From Duganella sp. CF402 (GTDB lineage: Bacteria > Pseudomonadota > Gammaproteobacteria > Burkholderiales > Burkholderiaceae_D): DNA of 64,000 nt. Position 1 is the stretch's first letter, and the number at the start of each line of letters is the position of its first letter. The notes beneath the pieces are model-generated. The model ran no database searches, was not told the origin of the DNA, and was given only the letters and a program-made list of their open reading frames with translations. Below, piece after piece: positions 20,636 to 28,959 of this stretch. The stretch is taken from positions 2,896,262 to 2,960,261 of the forward strand of contig NZ_FOBG01000001.1 of NCBI RefSeq assembly GCF_900109645.1, given 5' to 3'. The translations under genes and the position numbers were made by a program.

Positions 20636-21904
20636 TTGACTTACCTCATCGACCGTCGTTTGCAGGGCAAGAACAAGTCCGCAGTCAACCGCGAGCGCTT
20701 CTTGCGGCGATACAAGGCCCAGATCAAGGACGCGGTGGGACGCGCCATCAAGGGACGTTCCATCACCGACGTTGAGAACGGCGAAAAGGTCTCCATCCCG
20801 GTCAAGGATGTGAGCGAGCCGTCGTTTGGCCATGCGCATGGCGGTATCTGGGAAGTGGTCAATCCCGGCAACCAGGAATACCTCAAGGGCGACCAGATCA
20901 ACCGCCCCAAAGGCGGCGGCGGTTCCGGCCGCGGCAAGGCCGGCAATAGCGACCAGACCACCGAAGATGATTTCATCTTCGAACTGTCGCGCGAAGAATT
21001 CATGAACTACTTCTTCGAAGACCTGGAATTACCCAACCTGGTCAAGACCCAGCTGACCGCCACCACCGATTTCAAGAACCAGCGCGCCGGCTACAACATG
21101 TCCGGCACCCCCTCCAATATCCACGTGCTGCGCTCGCTGCGCGGGGCGCTGGGCCGGCGCATCGCCGTCGGCGGCAACTCGCGCAAGCGCGTAATCGAGG
21201 CCGAGCGCGAACTGGAACAGCTGCTGCTGGACGGCGTGCCGCTGCAGGACCAGCGCGTGGTCGACCTGAAAAAGCTGATCCACCACCTGCACACGCGGCT
21301 GCTGGCCATCCCCTTCATCGACCCATTCGACCTGCGCTACACCAACCGCGTCAAGGTGCCCAAGCCGATGACGCAGGCGGTGATGTTCTGCATCATGGAC
21401 GTTTCCGGCTCGATGGACGAAACCCGCAAGGACACCGCCAAGCGCTTCTTCATCCTGCTCTACCTGTTCCTCAAGCGGGTCTACGACAAGATCGAGGTGG
21501 TGTTCATCCGCCACCACACGGCGGCGGCCGAGGTGGACGAGGAAGAATTCTTCCACTCGCGCGAATCGGGCGGGACGGTGGTGTCGTCGGCGCTGCACCT
21601 GCTGGACAAGATCATCGACGAGCGCTTCGGCGCCGGCAGCTGGAACAGCTACGTGGCGCAAGCCTCGGACGGCGACAACTGGGACAACGACTCGGTGCTG
21701 TGCCGCCAGCTGCTGATCAACACCATCATGCCCAAGGTGCAGTACTACACCTACGTCGAAATCACCGACGGCCCGCCGCAAAACCTGTGGGAGCAGTATT
21801 CGCAAGTGCCGGACCACCATCCGCACTTCGCCATGCAAAAAATTGTGACGCCGGCTGATATCTACCCGGTATTCCGTGAACTGTTCAAGAAGCAGCCGAA
21901 ATAA
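20636..21904 (+). CDS. yeaH: YeaH/YhbH family protein (DUF444, VWA-like)
   Basis: 422-residue partner of PrkA. The central region is Gly-rich and charged; the C-terminal von Willebrand A-like domain shows the metal-site motif MDVSGSMDE (about 255-263). In E. coli YeaH acts with YeaG under nitrogen starvation. The start is TTG at 20636, fixed by the strong ribosome-binding site GTAGGAGG seven bases upstream and the family start TYLIDRRLQGKN. The spoVR gene begins 1 base after its stop. Confidence 0.9.
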   Translation: MTYLIDRRLQGKNKSAVNRERFLRRYKAQIKDAVGRAIKGRSITDVENGEKVSIPVKDVSEPSFGHAHGGIWEVVNPGNQEYLKGDQINRPKGGGGSGRGKAGNSDQTTEDDFIFELSREEFMNYFFEDLELPNLVKTQLTATTDFKNQRAGYNMSGTPSNIHVLRSLRGALGRRIAVGGNSRKRVIEAERELEQLLLDGVPLQDQRVVDLKKLIHHLHTRLLAIPFIDPFDLRYTNRVKVPKPMTQAVMFCIMDVSGSMDETRKDTAKRFFILLYLFLKRVYDKIEVVFIRHHTAAAEVDEEEFFHSRESGGTVVSSALHLLDKIIDERFGAGSWNSYVAQASDGDNWDNDSVLCRQLLINTIMPKVQYYTYVEITDGPPQNLWEQYSQVPDHHPHFAMQKIVTPADIYPVFRELFKKQPK

Positions 21905-21905
21905 T

Positions 21906-23447
21906 ATGAACGACAGGATCGAACCCAAGCCGAAGCATCCGAACGCGCTGCCGGAGCAATCCGAATGGACGTTCGAGCTGATCGAGCAGATACACCAGGA
22001 AATCCGCCGCGTGGCCGAGGGCTTCGGGCTGGATACCTACCCCAACCAGCTGGAGATCATCACCGCCGAGCAGATGATGGACGCCTACACCTCGGTCGGC
22101 ATGCCGGTGTCGTACAACCACTGGTCGTTCGGCAAGCACTTCCTGAGCACCGAGAAGGGCTACAAGCGCGGGCAAATGGGGCTGGCCTACGAGATCGTCA
22201 TCAACTCCAATCCGTGCATCGCCTATCTGATGGAGGAGAACAGCCTGACCATGCAGTCGCTGGTGATCGCGCACGCGGCGTACGGCCACAACTCCTTCTT
22301 CAAGGGGAACTACCTGTTCCGCACCTGGACCGACGCCGACGCCATCGTCGACTACATGGTGTTCGCCAAGAATTACATCGCCGAGTGCGAGCAGCGCCAC
22401 GGCATCGACGCGGTCGAGCTGCTGCTCGATTCCTGCCACGCCATCCAGAACTACGGCGTGGACCGCTACAAGCGCCCGGCCAAGCTGTCGATGGCGCAGG
22501 AGCGCGCGCGCCAGAAGGAACGCGAAGCCTACGTGCAATCGCAGATCAACGAACTGTGGCGTACCCTGCCCCGGCGCGAGGAAGAGGAAACCGAGCGTGC
22601 CGCCAAGCGCTTCCCGGTCGAGCCGGAAGAAAACCTGCTGTACTTTATCGAGAAGTATGCGCCGCTGCTGGAACCGTGGCAGCGCGAGATGGTGCGCATC
22701 GTGCGCAAGATTTCGCAGTACTTCTACCCGCAGCGTCAGACCCAGGTGATGAACGAGGGCTGGGCCACCTTCTGGCACTACACCATTCTCAACCAGTTGT
22801 ACGACGAGGGCGTGGTCGGCGACGGCTTCATGATGGAATTCCTGAAGAGCCATACCAACGTGGTCTACCAGCCGCCGGTCAACAGCCCTTACTACAGCGG
22901 CATCAATCCCTACGCGCTGGGCTTCGCCATGATGACCGACATCCGCCGCATCTGCGAGCACCCGACCGACGAGGACCGCGAATGGTTCCCCGACATCGCC
23001 GGCAGCGACTGGCGCAAGACGCTGGACTTCGCGATGCGCAATTTCAAGGACGAAAGCTTCATCGCCCAGTATCTTTCGCCCAAGCTGATCCGCGAGTTCC
23101 ACTTCTTCGCCGTCCTGGACGACGACAACAACGAGAAGCTCAGCGTGTCCGCCATCCACGACGACCTCGGCTACCGCTACGTGCGCCAGCAGCTGGCCGA
23201 GCAGTACAACCTCGGCAACCGCGAGCCGAATATCCAGGTCTGGGCGGTCAATACCCAGGACGACCGCGCGCTGACCCTGCGCCATACCCAGTTCCAGCGC
23301 CGCCCGCTCAACCAGCAGGCCGGCGAAGTGCTCAAGCACGTGGCCCGGCTATGGGGCTTCGACGTGCACCTGGAAACCGTCAGCCCCAGCGGCGAAGTGG
23401 TCAGCACATTGGAGGTCAAGCGGGAGAAACGCGGCCGCACTTTCTGA
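21906..23447 (+). CDS. SpoVR family protein (YcgB)
   Basis: 513-residue protein of the SpoVR/YcgB family, found with prkA and yeaH in many proteobacteria. The N-terminal half contains the conserved VSYNHWSFGKHF segment and QVMNEGWATFWHY, with His residues suggestive of a metal site, although no enzymatic role is established. The start was set at the ATG at 21906, directly after yeaH; an upstream in-frame start would overlap yeaH. The cluster ends at a hairpin terminator. Confidence 0.92.
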   Translation: MNDRIEPKPKHPNALPEQSEWTFELIEQIHQEIRRVAEGFGLDTYPNQLEIITAEQMMDAYTSVGMPVSYNHWSFGKHFLSTEKGYKRGQMGLAYEIVINSNPCIAYLMEENSLTMQSLVIAHAAYGHNSFFKGNYLFRTWTDADAIVDYMVFAKNYIAECEQRHGIDAVELLLDSCHAIQNYGVDRYKRPAKLSMAQERARQKEREAYVQSQINELWRTLPRREEEETERAAKRFPVEPEENLLYFIEKYAPLLEPWQREMVRIVRKISQYFYPQRQTQVMNEGWATFWHYTILNQLYDEGVVGDGFMMEFLKSHTNVVYQPPVNSPYYSGINPYALGFAMMTDIRRICEHPTDEDREWFPDIAGSDWRKTLDFAMRNFKDESFIAQYLSPKLIREFHFFAVLDDDNNEKLSVSAIHDDLGYRYVRQQLAEQYNLGNREPNIQVWAVNTQDDRALTLRHTQFQRRPLNQQAGEVLKHVARLWGFDVHLETVSPSGEVVSTLEVKREKRGRTF

Positions 23448-23511
23448 CCCAACATATATATAAGGCTTTTTTTGGCGTCGTCCAGCGTTAGGCACGGCTC
23501 TTGCAAGGCAT

Positions 23512-23551
23512 AAACCGGGGATGGCGACGGCGCGCCAAACCCGGTTTTTTT
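23512..23551 (+). terminator. Rho-independent terminator after spoVR
   Basis: AAACCGGG (23512-23519) pairs with CCCGGTTT (23540-23547) and is followed by a T run. The 20-base loop contains the further palindrome GGCGCGCC. It closes the prkA-yeaH-spoVR cluster. Confidence 0.78.
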
Positions 23552-23657
23552 CTTAAGTGCATGCTGCGGGCTGGCTGTCAACGTTTTTCTGAATCTACTT
23601 GTATAGCGTTCGACGCAAGGATTTCATCAAAGAAACATTTGCAGCCAAATTATCAAT

Positions 23658-23680
23658 TGCGCGTAGTAAAATTACGCGCA
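23658..23680. promoter_or_regulatory. Perfect palindrome upstream of tonB, possible operator
   Basis: TGCGCGTA (23658-23665) and TACGCGCA (23673-23680) flank a 7-base A/T-rich centre. It stands 190 bases before the tonB -10 element. The shape suits a dimeric regulator; which one is unknown. Confidence 0.45.
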
Positions 23681-23869
23681 TAAAATTCCGTTTTTGGCCT
23701 TAAGGGAAAACTAAGTAACGTCATGGTGCGCCAGCGCCCGAAAATGCGCCAAACGGTGTTGCCGATTGAGCCAGAACGGTGCAAAGTGAGCGCTACCATA
23801 TAGGAAAACCCTATGAAATTTAACCGGTTTTAGGGATGAAAATTCTATGTAAAATCAAGAATTCGTATG

Positions 23870-23875
23870 TATAAT
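23870..23875 (+). promoter_or_regulatory. -10 element of tonB (TATAAT)
   Basis: Consensus TATAAT 90 bases upstream of the tonB ATG. The expected -35 region is weak, which would fit activation by another factor. Confidence 0.5.
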
Positions 23876-23965
23876 TCGCCGACGTCCCGGATGCGGCTGT
23901 TGTTTTGTGTCGCCATTTTGGGGTTTAAGTAGCACCAAAGAGAGTTGGTATTGGAGAAAGCAGGC

Positions 23966-24628
23966 ATGAATTTCACGCACAACGAAAAAAGCACCGGGAA
24001 GAACTTTACAGGCATTACGATTGTCGTTTTGTTGCACGTCCTGGTTGCTTATGGGATCGTGACGGGCCTTGGGAAACGCCTGGTGGCCAAGATGGTCGCA
24101 CCAGTGGAGACCAAGATCATCGAGGAGGTGAAACCTCCTCCACCGAAAGAGCTCCCACCACCGCCACCTCCGCCAGAGATGAAGGCACCACCACCGCCAT
24201 TCATCCCGCCAGTTGAGGTGAACGTGCAGCAGCCGCCGCCGCCGAACAACACGATCGCTAACGCGACCAACGTGAAGCCGGCGACCACGGAACTCCAGAA
24301 AGCACCGCCAGCACCACCGGCAGCGCCACCTGGCCCAGCCAAGACTGGTGTCCGTACTGCTGCAGTAGTTGACTTTGGCACTTGCGCCAAGCCGGAATGG
24401 CCGAAGTCGTCGCTGCGTAACGAGGAAACCGGTACGGTTCAGCTGTCGTTCTTGATTTCGGCCGATGGCCGCGTCACCGAGAGCAAGGTAGTGAAATCGA
24501 GCGGCTTTAGGGATCTGGATAAAGCTGCGGTCGCTGGTATCACGAAGTGCCGTTTCAAACCGGCAACCGTGGACGGCGTTCCACAAGAAGGCTGGCAGCA
24601 GATGCAATACGTCTGGACGCTGGAGTAA
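23966..24628 (+). CDS. tonB: Energy transducer TonB
   Basis: 220-residue TonB that passes the proton-motive energy of ExbB/ExbD to outer-membrane receptors. One membrane helix lies near the N terminus (about 15-35), followed by a Pro-rich rod with repeated PPPPP stretches (about 55-125) and the C-terminal TonB domain (GTVQLSFLISADGRVTESKV). The start at the ATG at 23966 has GGAG 12 bases upstream; seven further in-frame codons upstream are less likely. exbB and two exbD genes follow, the order seen in Xanthomonas. Confidence 0.93.
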   Translation: MNFTHNEKSTGKNFTGITIVVLLHVLVAYGIVTGLGKRLVAKMVAPVETKIIEEVKPPPPKELPPPPPPPEMKAPPPPFIPPVEVNVQQPPPPNNTIANATNVKPATTELQKAPPAPPAAPPGPAKTGVRTAAVVDFGTCAKPEWPKSSLRNEETGTVQLSFLISADGRVTESKVVKSSGFRDLDKAAVAGITKCRFKPATVDGVPQEGWQQMQYVWTLE

Positions 24629-24712
24629 AACCGAGACAGAACACCGTCTCAATTAGTAATTTTCGTTGTCATTACGCCAGCGATCTGATTATTTTATCAA
24701 TTTGGAGGAAGC

Positions 24713-25609
24713 ATGTTTAAGAATACCCGTTTGTCCGCTGTACTGGCCGCTGTGCTGTTCTCGGTGACCGCAGCCACCGCCCTGGTGAGCGCCCCTGCCT
24801 TCGCGCAAGAGCAAGCCTCGGCTGCCGCTTCGGCCCCAGCAGCTGCGCCAGCAGCGGATGCGGCAGCAGCGCCAGCAGCTGAAGCTCCAGCAGCTGCACC
24901 AGCAGCTCACGGTGGTAAAGAAGAAGTGGAAAACCCATACGGCTTCGCTGCTGTCTGGGAAGCTGGCTTCGTATCGCGCGGCACCCTGATCATCCTGTCG
25001 CTGATGTCGATGGGTTCGTGGTACATCATCATCACCAAACTGATCGACCAGACCAAGATCTTCAAGCAGTCGAAAGAAACCACTGCTAAGTTCTGGAAAG
25101 CATCGTCGATCGCTGCTGGTTCGGCTACCCTGACCGACGGCTCGCCATTCCGCTTCATCGCTGAAACCGGCACCAAGGCCACCGCTCACCACGACGGCGC
25201 CCTGCTGGAACAAATCGACCTGTCGACCTGGGTGACCATGTCGATCCAACGCGCTGTTGACAAAGTTCAATCGCGTCTGCAAGACGGCCTGTCGTTCCTG
25301 GCAACCGTGGGTTCGACCGCACCGTTCATCGGTCTGTTCGGTACCGTTTGGGGTATTTACAATGCACTGATCGCCATCGGCATGTCGGGTAACGCATCGA
25401 TCGACAAAGTGGCAGGTCCAGTGGGTGAAGCACTGATCATGACCGCGTTTGGTCTGTTCGTGGCAGTTCCAGCCGTTCTGGGTTACAACTGGCTGGTGCG
25501 TCGTAACAAGTCGGCAATGGAAGACGTACGTGCTTTCTCGGCTGACGTGCACTCGGTTCTGATCTCGGGCGCCATGTCGACCGCAACCGGCACCAAAAAA
25601 GTAGGCTAA
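24713..25609 (+). CDS. exbB: TonB-system proton channel ExbB (MotA/TolQ/ExbB family)
   Basis: 298-residue inner-membrane channel subunit. Unlike short ExbB proteins it starts with a cleavable-looking signal (to about residue 29, SAPAFAQ) and an Ala/Pro-rich stretch of some 40 residues before the first channel helix. The conserved FIGLFGTVWGIYNAL segment and the final helix with GEALIMTAFGLFVAVPAV are present. GGAGG lies eight bases before the ATG. It is followed after 6 bases by exbD. Confidence 0.93.
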   Translation: MFKNTRLSAVLAAVLFSVTAATALVSAPAFAQEQASAAASAPAAAPAADAAAAPAAEAPAAAPAAHGGKEEVENPYGFAAVWEAGFVSRGTLIILSLMSMGSWYIIITKLIDQTKIFKQSKETTAKFWKASSIAAGSATLTDGSPFRFIAETGTKATAHHDGALLEQIDLSTWVTMSIQRAVDKVQSRLQDGLSFLATVGSTAPFIGLFGTVWGIYNALIAIGMSGNASIDKVAGPVGEALIMTAFGLFVAVPAVLGYNWLVRRNKSAMEDVRAFSADVHSVLISGAMSTATGTKKVG

Positions 25610-25615
25610 TTAATC

Positions 25616-26044
25616 ATGTCCATGTCCGTAGGCTCCGATAGCGGAGACGAAGATCAAGTCATGTCAGAAATCAACACGACGCCCCTGGTGGACATCATGT
25701 TGGTTCTGCTGATTATCTTCCTGATCACGAGCCCGGTCGTTCTGAAGCTGATCAAGATCCAGCTGCCAGAGGAAACGAACCAGGTTATTCAGACCAAGCC
25801 GGAAGACGTGAACATTGTCGTGAGCAAAGATGGCGACATCTACTGGAATCAACGGAAGATGCGCGATGCGAACGAACTGTTCGACAATCTGAAGCTGGAA
25901 GCAGTGAAACTGCCTCAACCGGAAGTGCACGTACGTGGTGACCAAGAAACCAAGTACGAAGCAATCGGCAAGGTGATTTACACGACCCAGCGTGCTGGTA
26001 TTCAGAAGGTCGGTTTCATCACCGAACCGCCTGATAAGGGTTAA
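25616..26044 (+). CDS. exbD: ExbD biopolymer transport protein, first copy
   Basis: 142-residue ExbD with one membrane helix. The proton-carrying Asp lies in NTTPLVDIMLVLLIIFL, and the periplasmic ExbD domain follows. The N terminus MSMSVGS is the same as in the second copy. It forms the channel with ExbB and energises TonB. Confidence 0.92.
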   Translation: MSMSVGSDSGDEDQVMSEINTTPLVDIMLVLLIIFLITSPVVLKLIKIQLPEETNQVIQTKPEDVNIVVSKDGDIYWNQRKMRDANELFDNLKLEAVKLPQPEVHVRGDQETKYEAIGKVIYTTQRAGIQKVGFITEPPDKG

Positions 26045-26060
26045 TACCCGACAGTGCATC

Positions 26061-26083
26061 GCAGGCCTGCAGTCCAGGCCTGC
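26061..26083. repeat. Hairpin between the two exbD genes
   Basis: GCAGGCCTG (26061-26069) and CAGGCCTGC (26075-26083) form a perfect 9-bp stem around CAGTC. No T run follows. It may tune the relative level of the two exbD messages by pausing, processing or blocking 3' decay. Confidence 0.65.
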
Positions 26084-26104
26084 CCTTCTACAAAGGAAAT
26101 ATTC

Positions 26105-26533
26105 ATGAGTATGAGTGTCGGCTCTCCATCCGCAGGCGCGGATCCGGAACCAATGATGGAAATGAATATGACGCCCCTCATCGACGTGATGCTGGTGCTG
26201 ATTATCATGATGATCATTACGATTCCTAAGGCCAACCACTCGGTCAACCTGAACATGCCGGTCGGCACCCCGCCGCCGCCAACCAAGGAACCAGTGGTCA
26301 TTACGATTGACGTCGACTTCGACGGTACGATTCTGTGGGATAACGCAGTGGTTCCTGACCGCGGCACCCTGGAAGCGAAACTGACCGATGTCGCAGCGCA
26401 AGCTGATCAGCCGGAAGTGCATCTGCGTCCGAACAAGCTGGTGTCGTACAAGGTCGTAGCAGGCGTGATGGCTTCGGCCCAACGTCTGGGCGTGACCAAG
26501 ATTGGTCTGGTCGGTAACGAACAGTTCCAATAA
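26105..26533 (+). CDS. exbD: ExbD biopolymer transport protein, second copy
   Basis: Second 142-residue ExbD. The helix carries NMTPLIDVMLVLIIMMI with the conserved Asp. The start at the ATG at 26105 follows AAAGGAAAT and gives the same N terminus MSMSVGS as copy 1; the rest has diverged. In Xanthomonas a second ExbD is needed for particular functions only, so the two copies may serve different receptors. A strong terminator follows. Confidence 0.92.
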   Translation: MSMSVGSPSAGADPEPMMEMNMTPLIDVMLVLIIMMIITIPKANHSVNLNMPVGTPPPPTKEPVVITIDVDFDGTILWDNAVVPDRGTLEAKLTDVAAQADQPEVHLRPNKLVSYKVVAGVMASAQRLGVTKIGLVGNEQFQ

Positions 26534-26550
26534 TTAGTCCATGTACAATA

Positions 26551-26585
26551 ATAGGCAGGACCATCCTGCCTATTTTCGTTTTTTG
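26551..26585 (+). terminator. Rho-independent terminator after exbD copy 2
   Basis: ATAGGCAGGA (26551-26560) pairs perfectly with TCCTGCCTAT (26564-26573), followed by TTTCGTTTTTT. It ends the tonB-exbB-exbD-exbD unit. Confidence 0.88.
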
Positions 26586-26603
26586 ATGAAAGAAAACCCA
26601 CCC

Positions 26604-27827
26604 ATGTCCAAGTTTCGTCTCGCTCATCTCGGCCTGGTAATGGCCGCTATTGGTTTTACTGCAGCAGCCCCTATCGCAGGTTTCTCGTCGGTCGCCTACG
26701 CAGCAGAAACGGTGCGCGCAGAAATCGGCAAACCATTGCAAGAAGCACAGAAACTGGCCGCGGCCGGCAAGAACAAGGAAGCGCTTGCCAAACTGAAAGA
26801 AACCGATGCAGTCGGCGGCAAAACCGCCAATGAAACCTACCTGATCGAACGCACCCGCGCCTCGGCAGCGGTCGCCGCCGGCGATAACGACGCCGCCGCG
26901 AAAGCCTTCGAAACGGTCATCAATTCGGGCAAGCTGTCGCCTGCCGAATCGTCCAAATTCTCGGAAGCCCTGGCTGGTATCTACTACCGCGCCAAGGACT
27001 ACAACAAAGCCGTGACCTGGTTCCAGCGCGTGCTGAAAGACAACCCAGGCAACACCTCGGCCCACGAATACATCGTGCAGATCCTGTACACCTCGGGCAA
27101 ATACGCCGAAGCCGCCAAGGAACTGCAAGCGACCAAAAACCTGAGCGAAAACCAGCTCGGCATGCTGGCCAACATCCAGCTCAAGCAGAACGACAAAGCC
27201 GGCTACGTGCAGACCCTGGAAAAGATGGCGGCCAGCTATCCGAAAGCCCAGACCTGGGCCGACCTGCTGCAACGCGTGCAGACCAAGCCAGGCTTCTCGT
27301 CGTCGCTGTCGCTGGACCTGCTGCGCCTGCGCCTGCAACTGGGCCTGCTGACCAAGCCGAACGACTACATGGAAATGGCCCAGCTGGCCCTGCAAGCCGG
27401 TAACCCGGCCGAAGCCATCAAGATCATCGACCAAGGCTACAAGAAAGGCGCGCTGGGCACCGGTTCCGACGCCGCCCGTCACCAGCGCCTGAAAGACCTG
27501 GCCACCAAGACCCAAGCCGAATTCGGCGCCAAGCTGCCTGCTGCGCAAGCCGAAGCTGAGAAAGCCAAGGATGCTGACGCACTGGCCAACCTGGGCTTCG
27601 CGCTGGTTTCGGACGGCAAGGCTGACAAAGGCCTGCCACTGCTGGAACAAGCTGTGAAACTGGGCACCGGCAAAAATCCTGAAGCCATCAAGCTGCACCA
27701 AGGCCTGGCTCAGAACATCGCCGGCAAGAAAGCTGCTGCCCTGTCGACCCTGAAATCGGTCAAAGGCACCGACGGCACCGCCGACCTGGCCCGTTACTGG
27801 ACCATGAACATTAACCGCCCACTGTAA
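26604..27827 (+). CDS. Exported tetratricopeptide-repeat protein
   Basis: 407-residue protein with a signal peptide (cleavage expected after SVAYA) and helical TPR-like repeats over most of its length. It probably sits in the periplasm and scaffolds other proteins. Related TPR proteins lie beside TonB systems in several proteobacteria, so a link to energised transport is plausible, but a terminator separates it from exbD, so it needs its own promoter. The start could also be the ATG at 26586. A terminator follows the stop. Confidence 0.85.
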   Translation: MSKFRLAHLGLVMAAIGFTAAAPIAGFSSVAYAAETVRAEIGKPLQEAQKLAAAGKNKEALAKLKETDAVGGKTANETYLIERTRASAAVAAGDNDAAAKAFETVINSGKLSPAESSKFSEALAGIYYRAKDYNKAVTWFQRVLKDNPGNTSAHEYIVQILYTSGKYAEAAKELQATKNLSENQLGMLANIQLKQNDKAGYVQTLEKMAASYPKAQTWADLLQRVQTKPGFSSSLSLDLLRLRLQLGLLTKPNDYMEMAQLALQAGNPAEAIKIIDQGYKKGALGTGSDAARHQRLKDLATKTQAEFGAKLPAAQAEAEKAKDADALANLGFALVSDGKADKGLPLLEQAVKLGTGKNPEAIKLHQGLAQNIAGKKAAALSTLKSVKGTDGTADLARYWTMNINRPL

Positions 27828-27845
27828 TCCGGGCTGCTAATGCAC

Positions 27846-27881
27846 AAAGCGCTGTCCGGTCCGCCGGCAGCGCTTTTTTTT
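27846..27881 (+). terminator. Rho-independent terminator after the TPR gene
   Basis: AAAGCGCTG-T-CCGG (27846-27859) pairs with CCGGCAGCGCTTT (27864-27876) with one bulged T, followed by a T run. Confidence 0.88.
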
Positions 27882-27900
27882 CGCTTTGAGGGTTTGCCCG

Positions 27901-27906
27901 TATAAT
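27901..27906 (+). promoter_or_regulatory. -10 element of ribF (TATAAT)
   Basis: Consensus TATAAT 32 bases before the ribF ATG. The -35 region overlaps the T run of the preceding terminator and is weak. There is no room for an FMN riboswitch. Confidence 0.5.
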
Positions 27907-27937
27907 CCCTATTTGCGATAGTTTTCCCCAGATTCCC

Positions 27938-28894
27938 ATGAAGGTATTTCGAGGTCTTCCCAATGCAGCGGCGCGTGCGCCCTGCGCGCTCACGATCGGC
28001 AATTTCGACGGTGTCCACCTCGGCCATCAGGCTTTGCTGGCCCGCGTGCGCGCTGCCGCCGACCGTCTGGGTCTGGAAGCGGCCGTGATGACCTTCGAAC
28101 CGCATCCGCGCGAATTCTTCGCCCACAAAATGGGCGACCTGTCGAAAGCCCCGGCCCGTATCGCCAACCTGCGCGACAAGCTGCAATCGCTGTCCGACAA
28201 CGGCATCGACCGCGTCATCGTCGAACACTTCTCGTCTTCCTTTGCCGCCCTGACGCCGCAGGAATTCACCGAGAACGTCCTGGTCGAGGGCCTGCACGTG
28301 AAATGGCTGATGGTCGGCGACGATTTCTGCTACGGCGCGCGCCGCGCCGGCAATGTGCAAATGCTGCTGGAAGCGGGCCAGAAATACGGCTTCCACGTCG
28401 AGACCCTGCCGACCGTGATGAATGGCAGCACCCGCATCTCCTCCTCCGCCGTGCGCGAAGCGCTGCACGCGGGCGATTTCCCGCACGCCGAAGCACTGCT
28501 CGGCCATCCTTACGCCATCTCCGGCCATGTGATCCACGGCCAGAAGCTGGGCCGCACGCTGGGCTTCCCGACGCTGAACCTGCGCGTGCCGCACCGTCCG
28601 GCGCTGTCGGGCATCTTCATCGTGCAGGTGCACGGTTTGAGCGAGCAGCCGTTGCCCGCCGTCGCCAGCCTGGGCGTGCGCCCGACCGTGGAGGACAGCG
28701 GCCGCGTGCTGCTGGAAGTGCACATCTTCGACTTCGCCCAGAACTGCTACGGCAAGCAGGTGCGCGTGGAGTTCCTGCAGAAGATCCGCGACGAAGAAAA
28801 ATACATCGACCTGCCGACGCTGACGGCCGCCATCGACAACGATGCGTCCATCGCCCGCGCCTTCTTCGCCAAGCGCGCCACCGACCGAATTTGA
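27938..28894 (+). CDS. ribF: Bifunctional riboflavin kinase/FAD synthetase RibF
   Basis: 318-residue enzyme that makes FMN and FAD from riboflavin. The N-terminal adenylyltransferase domain shows TIGNFDGVHLGHQALL and the ISSSAVREAL segment; the C-terminal kinase domain shows GRTLGFPTLNL and the region around SLGVRPTVED. It heads the conserved run ribF-ileS-lspA-coaBC-dut. Confidence 0.95.
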   Translation: MKVFRGLPNAAARAPCALTIGNFDGVHLGHQALLARVRAAADRLGLEAAVMTFEPHPREFFAHKMGDLSKAPARIANLRDKLQSLSDNGIDRVIVEHFSSSFAALTPQEFTENVLVEGLHVKWLMVGDDFCYGARRAGNVQMLLEAGQKYGFHVETLPTVMNGSTRISSSAVREALHAGDFPHAEALLGHPYAISGHVIHGQKLGRTLGFPTLNLRVPHRPALSGIFIVQVHGLSEQPLPAVASLGVRPTVEDSGRVLLEVHIFDFAQNCYGKQVRVEFLQKIRDEEKYIDLPTLTAAIDNDASIARAFFAKRATDRI

Positions 28895-28959
28895 CCGCGC
28901 GATTGAGCTACGCGCGCCGGCTACACAAGACACCCTGAATAAATCACTGATCAAATACC

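Larger units (their letters stand above)
23552..23965. other. Non-coding region upstream of tonB
   Basis: About 410 A/T-rich bases without a convincing gene; a 60-codon frame that runs through the terminator is not credible. It holds a perfect inverted repeat (23658-23680) and a TATAAT (23870-23875) that probably belongs to the tonB promoter, with no strong -35 hexamer. I see no classical 19-bp Fur box. Confidence 0.6.

Noticed and set aside
23501..23683. Possible 60-residue gene after spoVR
   Set aside because: It runs through a clear terminator hairpin, lacks a ribosome-binding site and shows no recognisable feature.
27882..27937. FMN riboswitch upstream of ribF
   Set aside because: Only 56 bases lie between the preceding terminator and ribF, too few for the RFN element, and its conserved pieces are absent.
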